From contig JAVLUZ010000142.1 in NCBI GenBank assembly GCA_036768485.1, forward strand, positions 2,975,848 to 3,039,847: a DNA stretch of 64,000 nt. The letters run 5' to 3'. Below the pieces are notes generated by a model. It saw only the letters and a list, made by a program, of their open reading frames with translations, ran no database searches and had not been told where the DNA came from. The position numbers were made by a program, and so were the translations under genes. Below, in pieces: positions 46,092 through 58,427 of the stretch (its first letter is position 1; every line of letters begins with the position of its first letter). Source of the DNA: Mermis nigrescens. Lineage: Eukaryota; Nematoda; Enoplea; Mermithida; Mermithidae.

Positions 46092-46324
46092 CACACATGT
46101 AACAGTCGGGGGTAGGAAATCACCCCCACTCAAAGTCGGCCGTCTTTCTCCCGAAGCCAGAAAAGTTTTGACCCCCCTCCGATTTCTGAAGAAAAATCAA
46201 ATTTTTTGGCTGCTTTTAGGTGTTTTGGGCCGTTTTTGGCCAAACGTTTGAGGTCATTTACCCCCTCCCCAAAATGATCAGGGGAAGGGGACCCCCACCC
46301 AAAATTTCAGCCGTTACATGTATG
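46092..46324 (+). mobile_element. Family C MITE in TMEM121-like intron 1
   Basis: Starts CACACATGTAACAGTCGG and ends CAGCCGTTACATGTATG. It carries the shared core GGCCGTTTTTGGCCAAA. No good duplication seen at its edges. Confidence 0.65.
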
Positions 46325-46561
46325 GCTACAGGGACAGAGATTAAAGGCACGGAACTGTAGCAACCTAGTTCCTCTCTGCAGGGCTTGCCTTTAATCATGC
46401 TTTTTAAAGTGTTCTTGTGGATTTTCCTTTATACACCCCTACTTAGTTCTTCACGTTTCACATACTCTTGCGCCTCGTAAAACCTGTAAGTTCTCATAAT
46501 ATAACTTTTTAGGTTCATTTGTGCTGTCTCTCGCGTCTTTTTGTTTTTCTCATACTAATAG

Positions 46562-46976
46562 CATACCTACATGATCTTAGGGGAGTGGATTTGAGGGGTT
46601 TCATCCCCTCCCCCAAAAAAATTTTCATCCCTTCAAAAATTCCCCCCTTCTCCCAGAATTGATGATTTTTCGAAAGTTCCCGAAAATTTTCTAAAACTTT
46701 GTAGAAAAGGTACTTTTTTAGGCGTTTTTAGCTATTTGTTTGCTCAAAAGTGCCAAATTTTTGGCGCTTCGCGCCATTAAAATCATGTTTTGACTATTTT
46801 TTGTTAAATTTGTTTGACGTTTTTTAATTTTTTTCGAAATTTTTCTGTTTTTTTGCTATAAAAAGATGAATCATCGTCGGAAACACTGAAAAACGATGTT
46901 TTTGACGCATACCTACCGTTCTTGGGCCCAAAAAGGCACTCATTTCAACCCAGAATTTCCATGTTGTGCATGTATG
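46562..46976 (+). mobile_element. Family B MITE with perfect 8-bp duplication
   Basis: A 415-bp copy starts CATACCTACATGATC and ends ATGTTGTGCATGTATG, between exact copies of ACTAATAG (46554-46561 and 46977-46984). It contains TTGGCGCTTCGCGCC near 46762. This copy fixes the family B ends. Confidence 0.85.
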
Positions 46977-48265
46977 ACTAATAGCATGCTTCACTTCTAA
47001 CTCTTTCTTCCTTCCTTTTTTTCTTTATATTTTCTCTTGAAAGTCACATTGATGACTCCTATTATTTGGATGCAGCTTGTGAAATATCTGTGGTTTCAAG
47101 ATGGCCGCGCCGCGCCGCGAATTCGGTTTAAAAACGATAAACACGTTAGACTTTTGTGTCCTTAGGAGTGGAGCGGCTTTGATTCCCAGAATGGCTACAC
47201 TGGCTCCCGCAAAAGACTACTGCCCTGCCCTACCAGGATTTCGAGTTTTTCAAAAAATATAAGAAAACATGCTATTTTGAGCGTTTTCAACGGTTTTTTG
47301 CATCAGGTTATCAATCTTTTCGAATAGTCATAATATGCAGTTTTTGCAAACTATAAATAATATCTACTCGGCTATGCGGTCGCGGTTTCGTAAAGCTGTT
47401 ATGTGACGACTTTTTGAGAATAAACCTAAAAAAATTCGGCGCTTAAAATGCCATTTTGCTGTGGTTTGAATCAATCGTTACAAAAAAGTTTTCAACAGAT
47501 GCCTAAATTCCTGGAAATTAAAGAGGTGCGCAAAATGTGCAGGCTCTGTCAGAGTCACAAAAGACATTAACGCTAAAATTCGAAAAATTCAAGGCGGAGA
47601 AGGATGGTCATAGAAATCTAAAATTACCTCAGCTCCACTCTTCGTAGTCACGCTTGTAGCAAAACACACTACCGAAGAATACGGCATCGGAAATTTTCAA
47701 AACTCTCCTAAAAATGCGAACTAAGTATTTAAATTAGGTTTTTACACGAGCACTTTCAGAGGTGGTTCCGCTAATATGGCACACATAGGCACGTACTTAT
47801 TCAGGATCTTATTTGGATTGAGGAGGCAAAGTTTTTGGAGTCATTCTCGTAGTATATCTCGATAATTATTAGGAGGATCATTAAAATAATGGCATTTTTG
47901 AGGATTTCTCGACGAACTCTGCTGAATGGTTGAGAAAAAAATTTTTTTTAATTCAAAAATTCTTCACCTAGTTTCTAGCTCATATACAAAAATCAAGCAG
48001 TCCAGCTCGACTATTAAGAATTTACAAAGATGTGTCTTTTCACTCAATTTTTGTGCATTGTAAAAACAAGCATTGCCGAAAATTGATGACTGGACGCGGA
48101 AAATTTTAAATTTATTATCTCAAAAGTGTACTTGAAAGCACTTAATAATTTTCAGGCTTTCTCCCAGGGAGATCCTTGTGAAAAACAAATTATGTTGTTG
48201 CGTTGGAGAGGGGGAAGGCTTGAGCACACGATACACAAAAAATAAATAACGATTGCTTTTTTCAG

Positions 48266-48502
48266 TGAAGATTGGATAAACGTGAGATTGCTTGATTTCG
48301 TGGCTGCACTTTCGATTGCAAACCTAATTCTAATGATGACTTCCATGATTCATGCAATCGATGGAAGCATGCCTAGCCAAACGGATATTCAGTATGTCAA
48401 AACACTCATTATCGTAGATATAATTGATTCGATACTATTTTCAACTTTGGCTGATGTGCATTACGAATTAAGTCTTGATGATTCAACGGCAATGCTTCAG
48501 AA
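48266..48502 (+). CDS. TMEM121-like gene, exon 2
   Basis: Acceptor GCTTTTTTCAG; the first base completes the split codon from exon 1. Reads EDWINVRLLDFVAALSIANL then ILMMTSMIHAID and TLIIVDIIDSILFSTLADVH, two more membrane segments. The DLLDVLDIQANLWE-like acidic segment of TMEM121 fits the second. Ends CAGAA before donor GTAAGA, leaving two bases that exon 3 completes. Confidence 0.75.
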
Positions 48503-48646
48503 GTAAGAAATACTGAGTGCGTTTTTGAAAGCATTTGAAGCAAACGTATCACATTAATGTCTCCAATAGCTGCAATTCGATCGAAGTAAAGCATGCTGAG
48601 CAATTGAACGGCAACCTCGAAATTTGATGGCAATAGATCACGAAAC

Positions 48647-51079
48647 GGTAAAGTCCCGGGTGACCGACAGTCCCGGGTCACCGACAAATAGTATAAAAAT
48701 AGATCTGACAATCAAACAATTCCCGAGTGACCGACAGTACCTATTGGCCGACTGTTCCGAGTGGCCGACAGTCCCGGGTGGCCGACTGTACCGGGTGGCC
48801 GACAGTCCCGGGTGGCCGACTGTACAGGGTGGGGCCGACAGTCCCGAGTGGCCGACACTGTACCGGGTGATCGATGGCATAAAAATTCCCAGATGACCCG
48901 GTTGTACTATTACTATGAATATATGTACGTACGTATGTATGTATGCATGTACATTTTTTTCAAAATCGAAATACGCCCAACTTGCGAAAATCGCAGCTCG
49001 CAAATCAGATTTGCTTGTGAATTCAATTCATACTTTCGCGCGAATCGCAGGATTTTCTGCGACACGATTTTTCAATTCATACTTAATGCGAAAATCGCGA
49101 CGCAGAATAAATCGCGCAATCCAGAAATTTCATCGTGCGATAATTCGCGTTGCAATTCATACTTTATCGCGTGTTTTGGCGCGAACAGTGTCAAGAGTTA
49201 CTATTTTTAGCAACAAATTGACGACGGTCGCGAATTCGCAAAATTGGGGATTGACGCGAATTCGCGTTTTTTTATACATGCAGTTCCGATTAAAATGTCA
49301 ATTTTGACGATTTACGGCCCTACCATTATGTTAATGGCGCAAACGTCGAATGCATGTTCGAACTGCACATATCAAATGAACAATGCCTTGAATTTGTAAT
49401 GGGGTCCAGTCGAGAAAAGGACGAAGAAAAAACTGCGCGAAAAAATCGTGCGATATTTCGCAAGATTCGCAGAAAAAATCGCAAGTTGCATCGCAGGAAA
49501 ACCTAATTTGCGAAAATTCGCAGCAAGTATGAATGGAACACGCGATGCGTCGATTTTTGCGGATTATCGCCCGATGTTTCGCAAAAATATGAATGGATCA
49601 AGCGATACGTCAATTCGAACGATTTTCGCAAGTTGCGCTATTTTTAGAAAAAGTCACGTCATATAATCCTGCGACGCGATCCTGCGTGAAGTATGAATGA
49701 GCCTTTAGAATAGCAATAAAGTTTTCACTGGTATAAATAGGATTTATTACATGTACAAATTGTATATAAACTTATTAAATGTACATATTTAATATAAACT
49801 ATCAAAACTAAAAATTTTGTATCAAAGATTCATTTTTGTCCAGTCGTAGTTAAGATCTTGAATTACTTATATTCCTGTGCGCGTTGAATTCGGCCTACAG
49901 CGTAGTTTCACATGCGCAATGGAATGCATAAGCAATGAAAAACCTCATTTGCATTTTGAATCGGGAGGATAGTTAATTCCTGTTTTTGTCAAAATAAACA
50001 TTTTTAAGTGGAGCGTATAGAGTGCTCAGTAGTTTCGCATGAAAAATGGAAGGCGATTCCGGTCCAGCTGCCTTCATAAATACGATTCATTGTAATTCTA
50101 CTCTGCTAAAGTGCGGAAGCCGTGCATATCCGACCCATTTTTAACTTTTCAAAAAAATAAGACCAGGCGCTCCCATGATGGATATACCATTTATTACTTT
50201 GAATGTAACGGTTGTGCAAAGGTTGGAAATGAAAAATCTCGAATAACCGTTAGGAATTCGCTAATTTTAAAACATCACTTACTTGGCTAATTTGCATCAC
50301 CAAGGGCCTAGCCAGGGAGGAGCTGGGGAACACTTGCCCCCGAAATCGTTCAGAAATTATTTTGGTTTTTATGTGCAATAGTTTGTGCCCAACATCGGGT
50401 TCGAAAAGGCCTAAATAACGGAATTTTTCGGCGCTTCGCGCCATACTGATCAATTTGTGCATTCTTCTGTTGTAAAAAACTGAGAAACTGGCTGCACAAA
50501 AGTCTTGGCTACGCCTCTGTTCACCAGTTTGATTAAATGGCGAGTAAATCATTTGATGGCACTTTCGCAGCACTGAAGCTACACAAATATGTAGCTGAAA
50601 TTTTGCAGCCACAGTAAGTTTAAGTAGGATAGCACTAAAATATTACGCATTGTAATTAATAGGCCTTTTTTACAAAATCCTGCATGTTTTTAATTTGCTA
50701 TGAATTCATATGAGCAATGTTATTGCATTGGTAAAACTATTTGTGTGCATAAATAGGTACCTACTTGAAAAAGCATTAATTCCAAAATCATTTGTCAGTT
50801 AGAAATTTTTATGACAAACCTATTATAATACCACTTGTCGGTTACCCGGGACTATCGGCCACCCGGTACAGTCGGCCACCCGGGACTGTCGGCCACCCGG
50901 TACAGTCGGCCACTCGGGACTGTCGGCCACCCGGTATAGCCGGCCACTCGGGACTGTCGGTCAGACAAAAATTTTTTGATTGACAGATCTATTTTTAAAA
51001 CTATTTGTCGGTCACTCGGGACTGTCGGTCACCCGAGATTGTCGGTCACCCGAGACTGTCGGTCACCCGGGACACAATC
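48647..51079. mobile_element. Foldback-type element whose inverted ends are 17-bp minisatellites
   Basis: The left arm (about 48651-48890) is built of units like CCGGGTGGCCGACAGTC alternating with CCGGGTGGCCGACTGTA. The right arm (about 50830-51074) is its reverse complement. Both arms share one non-repeat insert, ATAGATCTGACAATCAAA on the left and its complement with small changes on the right. The 8-bp sequence CACGAAAC occurs at 48639-48646 and 51080-51087, six bases outside each arm, a likely target duplication. The 2.4-kb element lies in intron 2 of the TMEM121-like gene. No transposase; ORFs in it are chance. Confidence 0.7.
49018..49698. repeat. Inner inverted repeat rich in TCGCG and TTCATACTT phrases
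   Basis: The left side (ATTCATACTTTCGCGCG then CGCAGGATT) and right side (CGATCCTGCGTGAAGTATGAAT) are inverted copies. Short AATTCATACTT or AAGTATGAATGG phrases alternate with GCGAAAATCGC in between. It lies wholly inside the 48647-51079 foldback. Confidence 0.6.
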
Positions 51080-52427
51080 CACGAAACAGATAAGTCTCAT
51101 AGATGGGCACGGTAGGGTTGTCTGACAGAAGGGTGGTATCCAGGATCGATAATACAAGACTTGATAAAAAATGCATTTTTACTGCCTACAAACTGACAAA
51201 ACTTATTGAAAATTTGGATAAGGAAATGATGTTACAGATTAATCTCAATAGCTTTTCAGCAAGAACGTTTTCCTGTAATGGTTTGTCAGTACCAGATTTT
51301 TCAAAGTTTTAGACAGGAATAATACCCCCTTTTTGTCATCCCTCTATGCCTATGAGCTGAACTGTATCCCGGAGATAAAGGAAAGAAGGTAACTACGATT
51401 TTCTCCTGAGATTTTTCTAAAATTTTCAGCTAAGAATTTATATAGATTTTTGACGTTCCTGAGTGTAAAAGCCTCAAATCCTGGACCTTTGCGCCACTAG
51501 TTTATTGAAAAATTATTATTTAATGGCACTTCCAATGGATGTAAGATTAAATTTGAAGACTGAATGCATGATTAATCGATTCGATACCTCGAAAAGAAAA
51601 TTGTGAAAGCCTTCAGAAACTATAGAACAAGAAATATAAAAACAGATTGGCAATATATTTTTATATTTTTTATATTTATATTTTTATACTATAATTTTCT
51701 TTTCATATTATAATTTTATATATTTCCATATTTTTATCCTCTTATAATTAACAATTTCAACAAGTAATTTCCCTTGAAGACAAGCAATAAGGAAATTCAT
51801 CAAAGTTTCAAAGATTATCTTTCAGTATTTTATCTTTCACGGAGTTCATCTTTTTATGATATTATTCAATTTTTTCACATTATAAAATCGCTGACAATTT
51901 TTCTCTTAAAATAAAGCACTTTTGCATCGTGTATTAAAAGTAACGAATCGTCCGAGCAGTCAAACAATTAAACATGAATCGCACCATTTGATAAAAAAGT
52001 TATATCTTAAAAATATTGAAAGCCGTCCCTTCTTTTGACTTTTTGGCCGACCAACCGAGGTTTTTCGAGTCATCTTATACAATTCATTACTAATTTTTTA
52101 GCTCGTACAGAATTTCTTGAGATAAAAAACGGAAATAACGACATAATTTTTCCAGCATTAAATACTAATAAATCCTGGCCTTCATTAAGGTGTCCTGCTT
52201 CAACTAATATAAGAGCTATAAGAGCTGTATCATTGTCAAGGAAAAACTTGAAATTTGAATCGTACTAATATATGCAATATTCGAAAGAATGCTCGCGGCT
52301 TTGACGAAAATGGAGGTGAACTCGTAGGTAAATTAAAAAAAAGAATTCTACGTAGGTACAAAACTAGACGGTCAGTATCTGAAATTATATAGTTTAAAAG
52401 CAACAACACAAATTCTCATTTTTTTAG

Positions 52428-52848
52428 TGCACGGATTACAATCCTCGTTGTTGGGTGCCTAAATTTGGTCAGTCCATCTTTAGCCTTGCTACAAATAAAC
52501 AGGCGAATACGAATAGATACGAATCCAGTACTTACAAAGTTCGCTCTTTTTTGCACCAGCGTTCACATTGTTGTGCTTAACGCGCCTTTTTTGTTTTTTC
52601 GATGTTTTTATTTGTACAAGAGCAATGCGAGCTTTTTGTTGATAAAGAACGCGGTTATGCTTATGTGCCAAGTGAATGAGATTTTGAAGCAATGCGATAT
52701 GCGCAGCAGAAAGAAGACCAAGGTGATGGATGATTCACTAACTGAGCAAATTCAAGCAAAGTCTCTGAGAGATACGACGAATATCCACATCGTAGTTTCC
52801 AAATCGAACAAAACGACGAGTACAGAAGATGGAACGTTTACAGAATGA
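52428..52848 (+). CDS. TMEM121-like gene, exon 3 and stop
   Basis: Acceptor CATTTTTTTAG, phase matching exon 2. Membrane segments at ITILVVGCLNLVSPSLALLQ and FALFCTSVHIVVLNAPFLFF, then SFLLIKNAVMLMCQVNEILK, which resembles the FMGKNILAIATKACTF segment of TMEM121. A charged cytosolic-type tail with Lys/Arg and Thr/Ser follows. TGA at 52846-52848. Both introns keep frame, so the gene appears intact at 382 aa, longer than human TMEM121 (about 320) mainly because of the polar loop in exon 1. Confidence 0.75.
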
Positions 52849-52894
52849 AGCTAGCTATAAGATCTTCGAATTTATACATATGTTCGATTAGTAA

Positions 52895-52900
52895 AATAAA
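52895..52900 (+). promoter_or_regulatory. Polyadenylation signal of the TMEM121-like gene
   Basis: AATAAA 47 bases after the stop codon, same strand. Confidence 0.65.
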
Positions 52901-54021
52901 ACTATTGAAAGGTTATGTATAATATGCCTACGGCATTATAAAGCATGCATGTAAATCATTATTTCCCCCATTGAAAATCTTCGAGAATTTTCAGATTTAG
53001 AAATGGTAATTTTTGAAAAATACAAATAAACTTTTGAAACATTCTCAAAATTTTCAAAAAATTCAAAAATTGAGAAAAGTTAAAAATATTCTCTATCGAA
53101 AAATTATAAATAAAAGTATGCATCACTCTTTTTTGTGAGTGTTTCACTGTACATGAAATAGACCTCCAGAAGTCTTTCTACGAGCGGAATTTTTTTCCGT
53201 AAATATGATAGTTAAGGGAAATATACGGCTAAACAGTTAATGTATACTAGTTAACAGTCGTATACGGCTCACTTCCTTTGCAAAAAGTGTAAGGACTTTG
53301 GTGCTAAATTCAGTTTATAATATTAGCCCGGCGCGAAGCGCAGAAAGTTGTATGACTTTTTAGCTAATTGTAAAAATTAAACTATAGTCAGAAAGCAAAA
53401 ATAATTTTTAGGTATTAGAATCAGAAATTACATAGATGCAAACGGCCAAAAGTTCTAGAAGGGAGGTAAACCGAGTTTTCTTGAGGGGAAGTAAAGCTAA
53501 TCATGGCGCTGAAATGATGAGTTATGGCGCTGAAATGATGAGTTTTTTAGATATTTTCATCGTTCCTTACCCCTCCCCCGACACAAACCGGAAAAATGCT
53601 TTATTTTGTTACATTTTATTCTTCTAAAATATTCGTGATTAACTTTCCATGAAAACAAATTATAATAAGAATGTTAAAAAATTATCAATATGCACAAAAT
53701 AATGGACAAAAAGTGTCTGAATGAATGAATGGACAGAGTACTACTCAAAAAATACTTAGGATTATGCTATTTGGCATCGTTTGGCACTCTTTCATAATTC
53801 GAACAATAGGTTTTAGTCCACAAATGGCCTGAGAGGGGTATGCCTTTCAAAAGTTGTGGTAGGGAGGATACCCTGATACCCCCAGTATGCATGTGTAAAA
53901 AATTATACTGATCGCAATATATTGATTAAATCTCGTAATAAACGACATCGTGCTTATGAATTCAATGTATTAAGGTGTTAATTATCTCAGCAAACAGCAG
54001 AATGCACTGCTGCGTTGTTCA

Positions 54022-54261
54022 ATGCTTCTTACTTTCTGCATGAAGTCTTTTGAAAAAGAAGAGATAGATGCAAAAGATGCTCGAGTCTGTACAAAGAAGT
54101 CTGACATTATACAAAGATTGATTTTAGACTTAATAATGCACGCGCTGATCGTAATTACATGTATCGGCATGACCAAGTTTGTAGCATTTGATGATGATAT
54201 ACCAGCTCCAATTGATACTTTCAGAAAGCGAAAAAAGAACTATTTGATCATACATGCATAA
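54022..54261 (+). CDS. Unidentified 79-aa ORF with one hydrophobic segment
   Basis: Open from an acceptor-like CAGCAAACAG upstream to TAA. It reads KSFEKEEIDAKDARVCTKKS then RLILDLIMHALIVITCIGMT, a possible membrane span, then a basic tail. The composition looks protein-like, but there is no family match, no donor and no polyadenylation signal. It could be a transposon remnant. Low confidence. Confidence 0.2.
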   Translation: MLLTFCMKSFEKEEIDAKDARVCTKKSDIIQRLILDLIMHALIVITCIGMTKFVAFDDDIPAPIDTFRKRKKNYLIIHA

Positions 54262-54299
54262 AGGAAGGGGTGAAAGGAATATTATCACCCCTACTAGAG

Positions 54300-55990
54300 T
54301 CTGAAAGTCGGGCAGGTAGTGTTGAGCGATTTCGGTCGTGCCTCATGCATAATGCACAATAGCCCGATTTTTACCTTAAAGAAAAATGCATTTTACGTCG
54401 AAGATTAAGTGGAAAAATATGGCGTTTTATGCGCAGTGACACTTATGTGCAAGATTTATCAATACACATGCACGTCAGATTGTAAATAGTTGGTTTAATC
54501 TATTCAAAAACGCGTTGATCATTTCAGTGTTTTCAAAAGTAAAACTATATAGCCTATCGCTAAGAATTCATTTATGTTGAGAAAACTTAGTATCCTAAAA
54601 CTTTCAGATGGTCTGCTGCAAGCTCTCATCAACAAAGTGTTGCCTCTTGAATCCTTTTTTAATTAATTTTATTAGAGGCTGGCGCTGAGATTTTATGTGC
54701 TGAATAATCGGCTGCGTTTGATAAGTAAAATCAATTGATTAGAGGACCGTCGGTAACTATAAAATCACTTTTATATTGCTTTGTGATTGAATTCAGCTTA
54801 AACACCGTATTTCCAACATGGCAGATGATGATGTTGCGCTAGCAAAGCGATCTGTTGGAAATTCCATTTTTTAAACAAGCCAATAAAAACTTAAAGTGTT
54901 AGTCAATAGATGAATAAGCTAAATTACGTGAAAATTTTTTCATTTGCCCAGATTACATGGAATCAGGCACGAATATCGAGGATCCGGCCAAGGGGCACCA
55001 GAAGTGAATAGGTAAATATTTCGGAATTTCGTATCGATAGCTGGAAAACCGCATTCTCCTACGTTTTTCAACATGCTCTATCTGTTAACCTCATAAAATT
55101 CGAACTTTTAGGAAAAAAATTTTTTCTTCTCTAAATAGGCTGCGCAAACTGTAATTGTTCGGTCGCACTTGAGGAAAAACTATAGAGAATGCTTAGGCGC
55201 CGAAAATTTTACGATTTTCTGGCAAACGGATGCTATTTTCTCATTTTTCCGTGCATTATCTTGCCTGCCAAATTTTTTTACGGCCAATGAGGCGGCCCCT
55301 TTATACGGTCCTGCATGGAATTACAGGAAAATTTCAAATGACGTGGAAATAAAAACGTGGATTCACCTAAAATCGGAGCTCTAAATATAATGTAAACTTT
55401 TTACTGCAGTATTGAACGTCATGCTAGCGTAAATAAAAAGCTAGACAGTCCCAGACGAACAAAATCGGAACAATGCTGCGCTATAATAAAAATACATATG
55501 CTTACACAGGCCCCACACATTCCCATAGGGGGGTGAGGAGGGTATTACCCCCACCTCAGGGTCCGAGACTTGAATCACTGTCAGACGATTTTGAGCTATC
55601 AAACGTTATCTGCAATGATTTTTGGGTACAAAAGCAGCGCAGATGTTAATAATTTTTCACATTTCTGTTTTATTTACCCATAAAATACCTAGAATGAAGT
55701 TAAAATGATTGAAAAGTCAAAATTTTCGATGAATTCTTATATTTTTTACTTACAAGAGTGACGAAACTAGTCAAGATGGGACAAAAAGTAGTAAAAATGC
55801 AGTTTTTCACATTTAAACATGCTATATAGAATGTTTTAAGCGTTTTGCATATTTGACCTGCAAAAAAGGGTAGAAATCTAAATTTAGTGGTCTCAAATTT
55901 TGGATTTCACCCTCCTCTGAACTTTCGACCTTGGGAAACTATGACAGGCCCGTATACAAGGGGTAAGTTGGAATTCTCTCCTCCCCTAAA
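54300..55990. other. Nischarin intron, no gene recognised
   Basis: AT-rich, with repeat edges such as GGGGGGTGAGGAGGGTATTA near 55530 shared with 9005 and 35760. An ORF at 55169-55384 has no supporting context. Confidence 0.35.
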
Positions 55991-56039
55991 ATTTTTTTCA
56001 GGATTTTTATTTATGAATGTAAACAGGTTTTTAAACTTC

Positions 56040-56540
56040 CCCAGCGCCAAAATGCTCAAATTGTCGGCGCTTCGCGTTATTAATTAGATCAAAATTACTA
56101 CTAACTATTTCAATTATTTTCACATAGAATTTTCCGGTAGATAAAATTTCCTGAATTTCTTATCTTCAGTGAGATGCAAAACAGAGCTTAAGACGATAAA
56201 AACGTCAAAATTTTCCGGCGCTCAGTACCAGATATGATTTCTATTGCTTGCGTTCAGAGAGCCTTAAAATTAAACTTAAACGGATAGAAATGTCGATAAT
56301 TTCTGGCGCTTCACGCTTTTCGCTAAACGAGTGAATATTGCGCATTGCTTATATGCAGAAAGTTGCAAAATTTGGCTTAAGTCGAAAATTTCCCCGGCGC
56401 TTTACGTCAGGTGTAATTACTGCATTGCATAAGCTCACAAACCTGCTAAATGGAGCTTAAAAGAATAAAAACTGTAGAAATTTTCTGGCGCTCTGTGATG
56501 AGGCAGATAAAATTCTACTGCTACTATTCAGGAAGCTTCA
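56040..56540 (+). repeat. About 92-bp tandem units each with a GGCGC-type motif
   Basis: Five degenerate units have GTCGGCGCTTCGCG (56061), CCGGCGCTCAG (56216), CTGGCGCTTCACGC (56297), CCGGCGCTTTACG (56394) and CTGGCGCTCTG (56487). Between them recur TTAAACTTAAA, ATAAAAACG-CGAAAATTT and TGCATTGCTTA-like phrases. Similar to 33480-33740. Confidence 0.6.
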
Positions 56541-56838
56541 AAATTAAGCTTAGAGTGATAACGTTTTTTTAAGAATAACGCACGTTTCTGCATAATTTCA
56601 CAAAAAAGGCAACAAAATTTAGTAAAGAAAGTAAAAATGTTATGCAGAGTCACTTAATTTTTGTTTATTTTTATCACTGGCTAACTGGCTACAGATGTTA
56701 TCCAATAACGCAAAAAACGTCGAAAAAGATCGTTAGCGCGTAAAATGATCTATTAACGCATTAGGTATATACATTCTCCGAATTTTGGCGATCACCCTGA
56801 AACAAAATCCTGGATACGGGGCTATATACTATACATAT

Positions 56839-57070
56839 CATACGTGCATATAGGGAGGAGTTAGAGAGAGATATATTACCCCGCTGAAGAGTCCAAAAAT
56901 TAGGTACTGTCGAGCAGTTCGAGCCAAAAACAGTGCATTCTCAAGCGATTTTAACGTCAAAATAGTCAAAAATGCAATTCACTGTAGTGAATATTTTGGA
57001 TTTTACCCCTCCCTAATCCCAAAATCTCTATTTTAACCCTCTCTGACCAACCTGGCCTTGTGCATCTATG
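56839..57070 (+). mobile_element. Family D MITE, uninterrupted, touching a nischarin splice donor
   Basis: Starts CATACGTGCATATAGGG and ends GGCCTTGTGCATCTATG. It aligns with the three host segments of 42244-44499 (shared TTAGGTACTGTCGAGCAG, TTTTACCCCTCCCT). Flanks ATACATAT and ATACTTCA match only partly. It stops 4 bp from the donor of the PX exon. Confidence 0.75.
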
Positions 57071-57074
57071 ATAC

Positions 57075-57362
57075 TTCATATTTGTTGAAATCTAAGAACT
57101 TGACTAATAATCTCGGCAGGTGAAAGCAACCGTGTTTCCTTTGTAGGAGCGCTTCGAGTTCAAAAACAGTTTTCAAATACCGATCTAGCTCTGCAAGACG
57201 CTGTTTTAAAAATGCCACATCATGGTTACCCAATAATTTCTTTGGTGGTAAGAAAGACTGTTTCAGATGACTGAATCGTTTCCGGTCATATTCGGCGAAA
57301 TCACTATATCGTCTCTCAACAGTCCAATAGTAGTCATCAACCCAAACTTCAATCACGTAAAT
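57075..57362 (-). CDS. NISCH: Nischarin exon: PX (phosphoinositide-binding) domain
   Basis: 96 codons, phase 0 at both ends, acceptor TATTCTTCCATAG. Reads IYVIEVWVDDYYWTVERRYS then DF, and SFLPPKKLLGN, with the PX hallmarks RRYSDF (lipid-contacting arginine) and PPKK. It ends LLVKFLDFNKYE, like nischarin LAHFLHFHFYE. Nischarin is a cytosolic and endosomal scaffold that binds PI3P through this domain. The donor is GAA then GTATCA, whose last bases belong to the adjacent family D MITE. At least one more 5' exon with the start codon is missing from my model. PX domains occur in many proteins; linkage to the downstream nischarin-like exons on the same strand is what decides the name. Confidence 0.8.
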
Positions 57363-57745
57363 CTATGGAAGAATAAATAAGTTTCACAAGTGAAGAATGT
57401 AATCATTTTTTATTCCTGTTAGTCTAAGAAAACTTATGCTATAAATGCCCCGATTCACGGTGCGACATGATACAGCTCCCCAAAATCAGAAAATTTTTGA
57501 CCCCCCTACATTTTTGGAAAACAACTTGCGTTGAAGAAATCCCAGTGTTTCATAATGTTTAGAGCGCTTTTACCGCGATAGGAAGCAAGAGGTTTGGGTT
57601 ACTTGATTTGATAGTAGGGGTAAAAACACAATTTTTCAACATTTTTTATCAAGCTCAACTGGCATCAAAGAATCACAAAAAATGAGAAAAAATTTTATTC
57701 TTACAGATCTTCTAGATTCTGGGGGTGTCCGTATAGACCCAAACA

Positions 57746-57877
<132 letters not shown>

Positions 57878-58020
57878 ATGTGTGCTTACTGCGCTTTTAT
57901 CCATGACTGGTCCTAAGCCTGCCTTGGCTATTGTAAAAATGCCATAGTTTACTGTTTAGGGTTTATGCCTTTAAAGCTATTCAGATTAAATAGTTATTTA
58001 ATGAATCACTTGTCTAAATA

Positions 58021-58352
58021 TAAACATCCGCAAATTACATTTAGACTGTACATAGGAAAAACGACTTTACAAACAGGACGGCTAGAATTTGGAATACTTT
58101 GCCCCAAAGCATTGTTGATTGTAGATATTTTGAGCGGTTCAAGGATTTGATTTCTAAACTTTGTTTAGATGAGTTCCTAAAGGGGCGTACGTGAGCGCGA
58201 TCTGCCTGTACGTCTCAGCCATTACTATGCTATGCTGTAATCTTTCTTTCGTTCTTTCACATTATCTTTCGTTAAATCATTTTTTCATGTAATTTTTTAT
58301 TGCATTTTCTACGGTAGTAATTGGCTAATAAATATTATTATTATTATTATTA

Positions 58353-58416
<64 letters not shown>

Positions 58417-58427
58417 TATTATTATTA
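58021..58427 (+). mobile_element. 5'-truncated LINE copy with 30-bp target duplication and (ATT)n tail
   Basis: The last codons of a LINE reverse-transcriptase ORF remain: RIWNTLPQSIVDCRYFERFK then DLISKLCLDEFLKGRT and TGA (to 58194). A 3' region and an (ATT)n tail of about 100 bp follow. The 30 bp before it (57991-58020, TAGTTATTTAATGAATCACT and onward) are repeated after the tail (58428-58457) with one mismatch. This is the classic footprint of target-primed reverse transcription. Confidence 0.8.

Noticed and set aside
48650..51075. CRISPR-like array of regularly spaced repeats
   Set aside because: Units are directly adjacent with no unique spacers, the arms are inverted copies, and the genome is animal.
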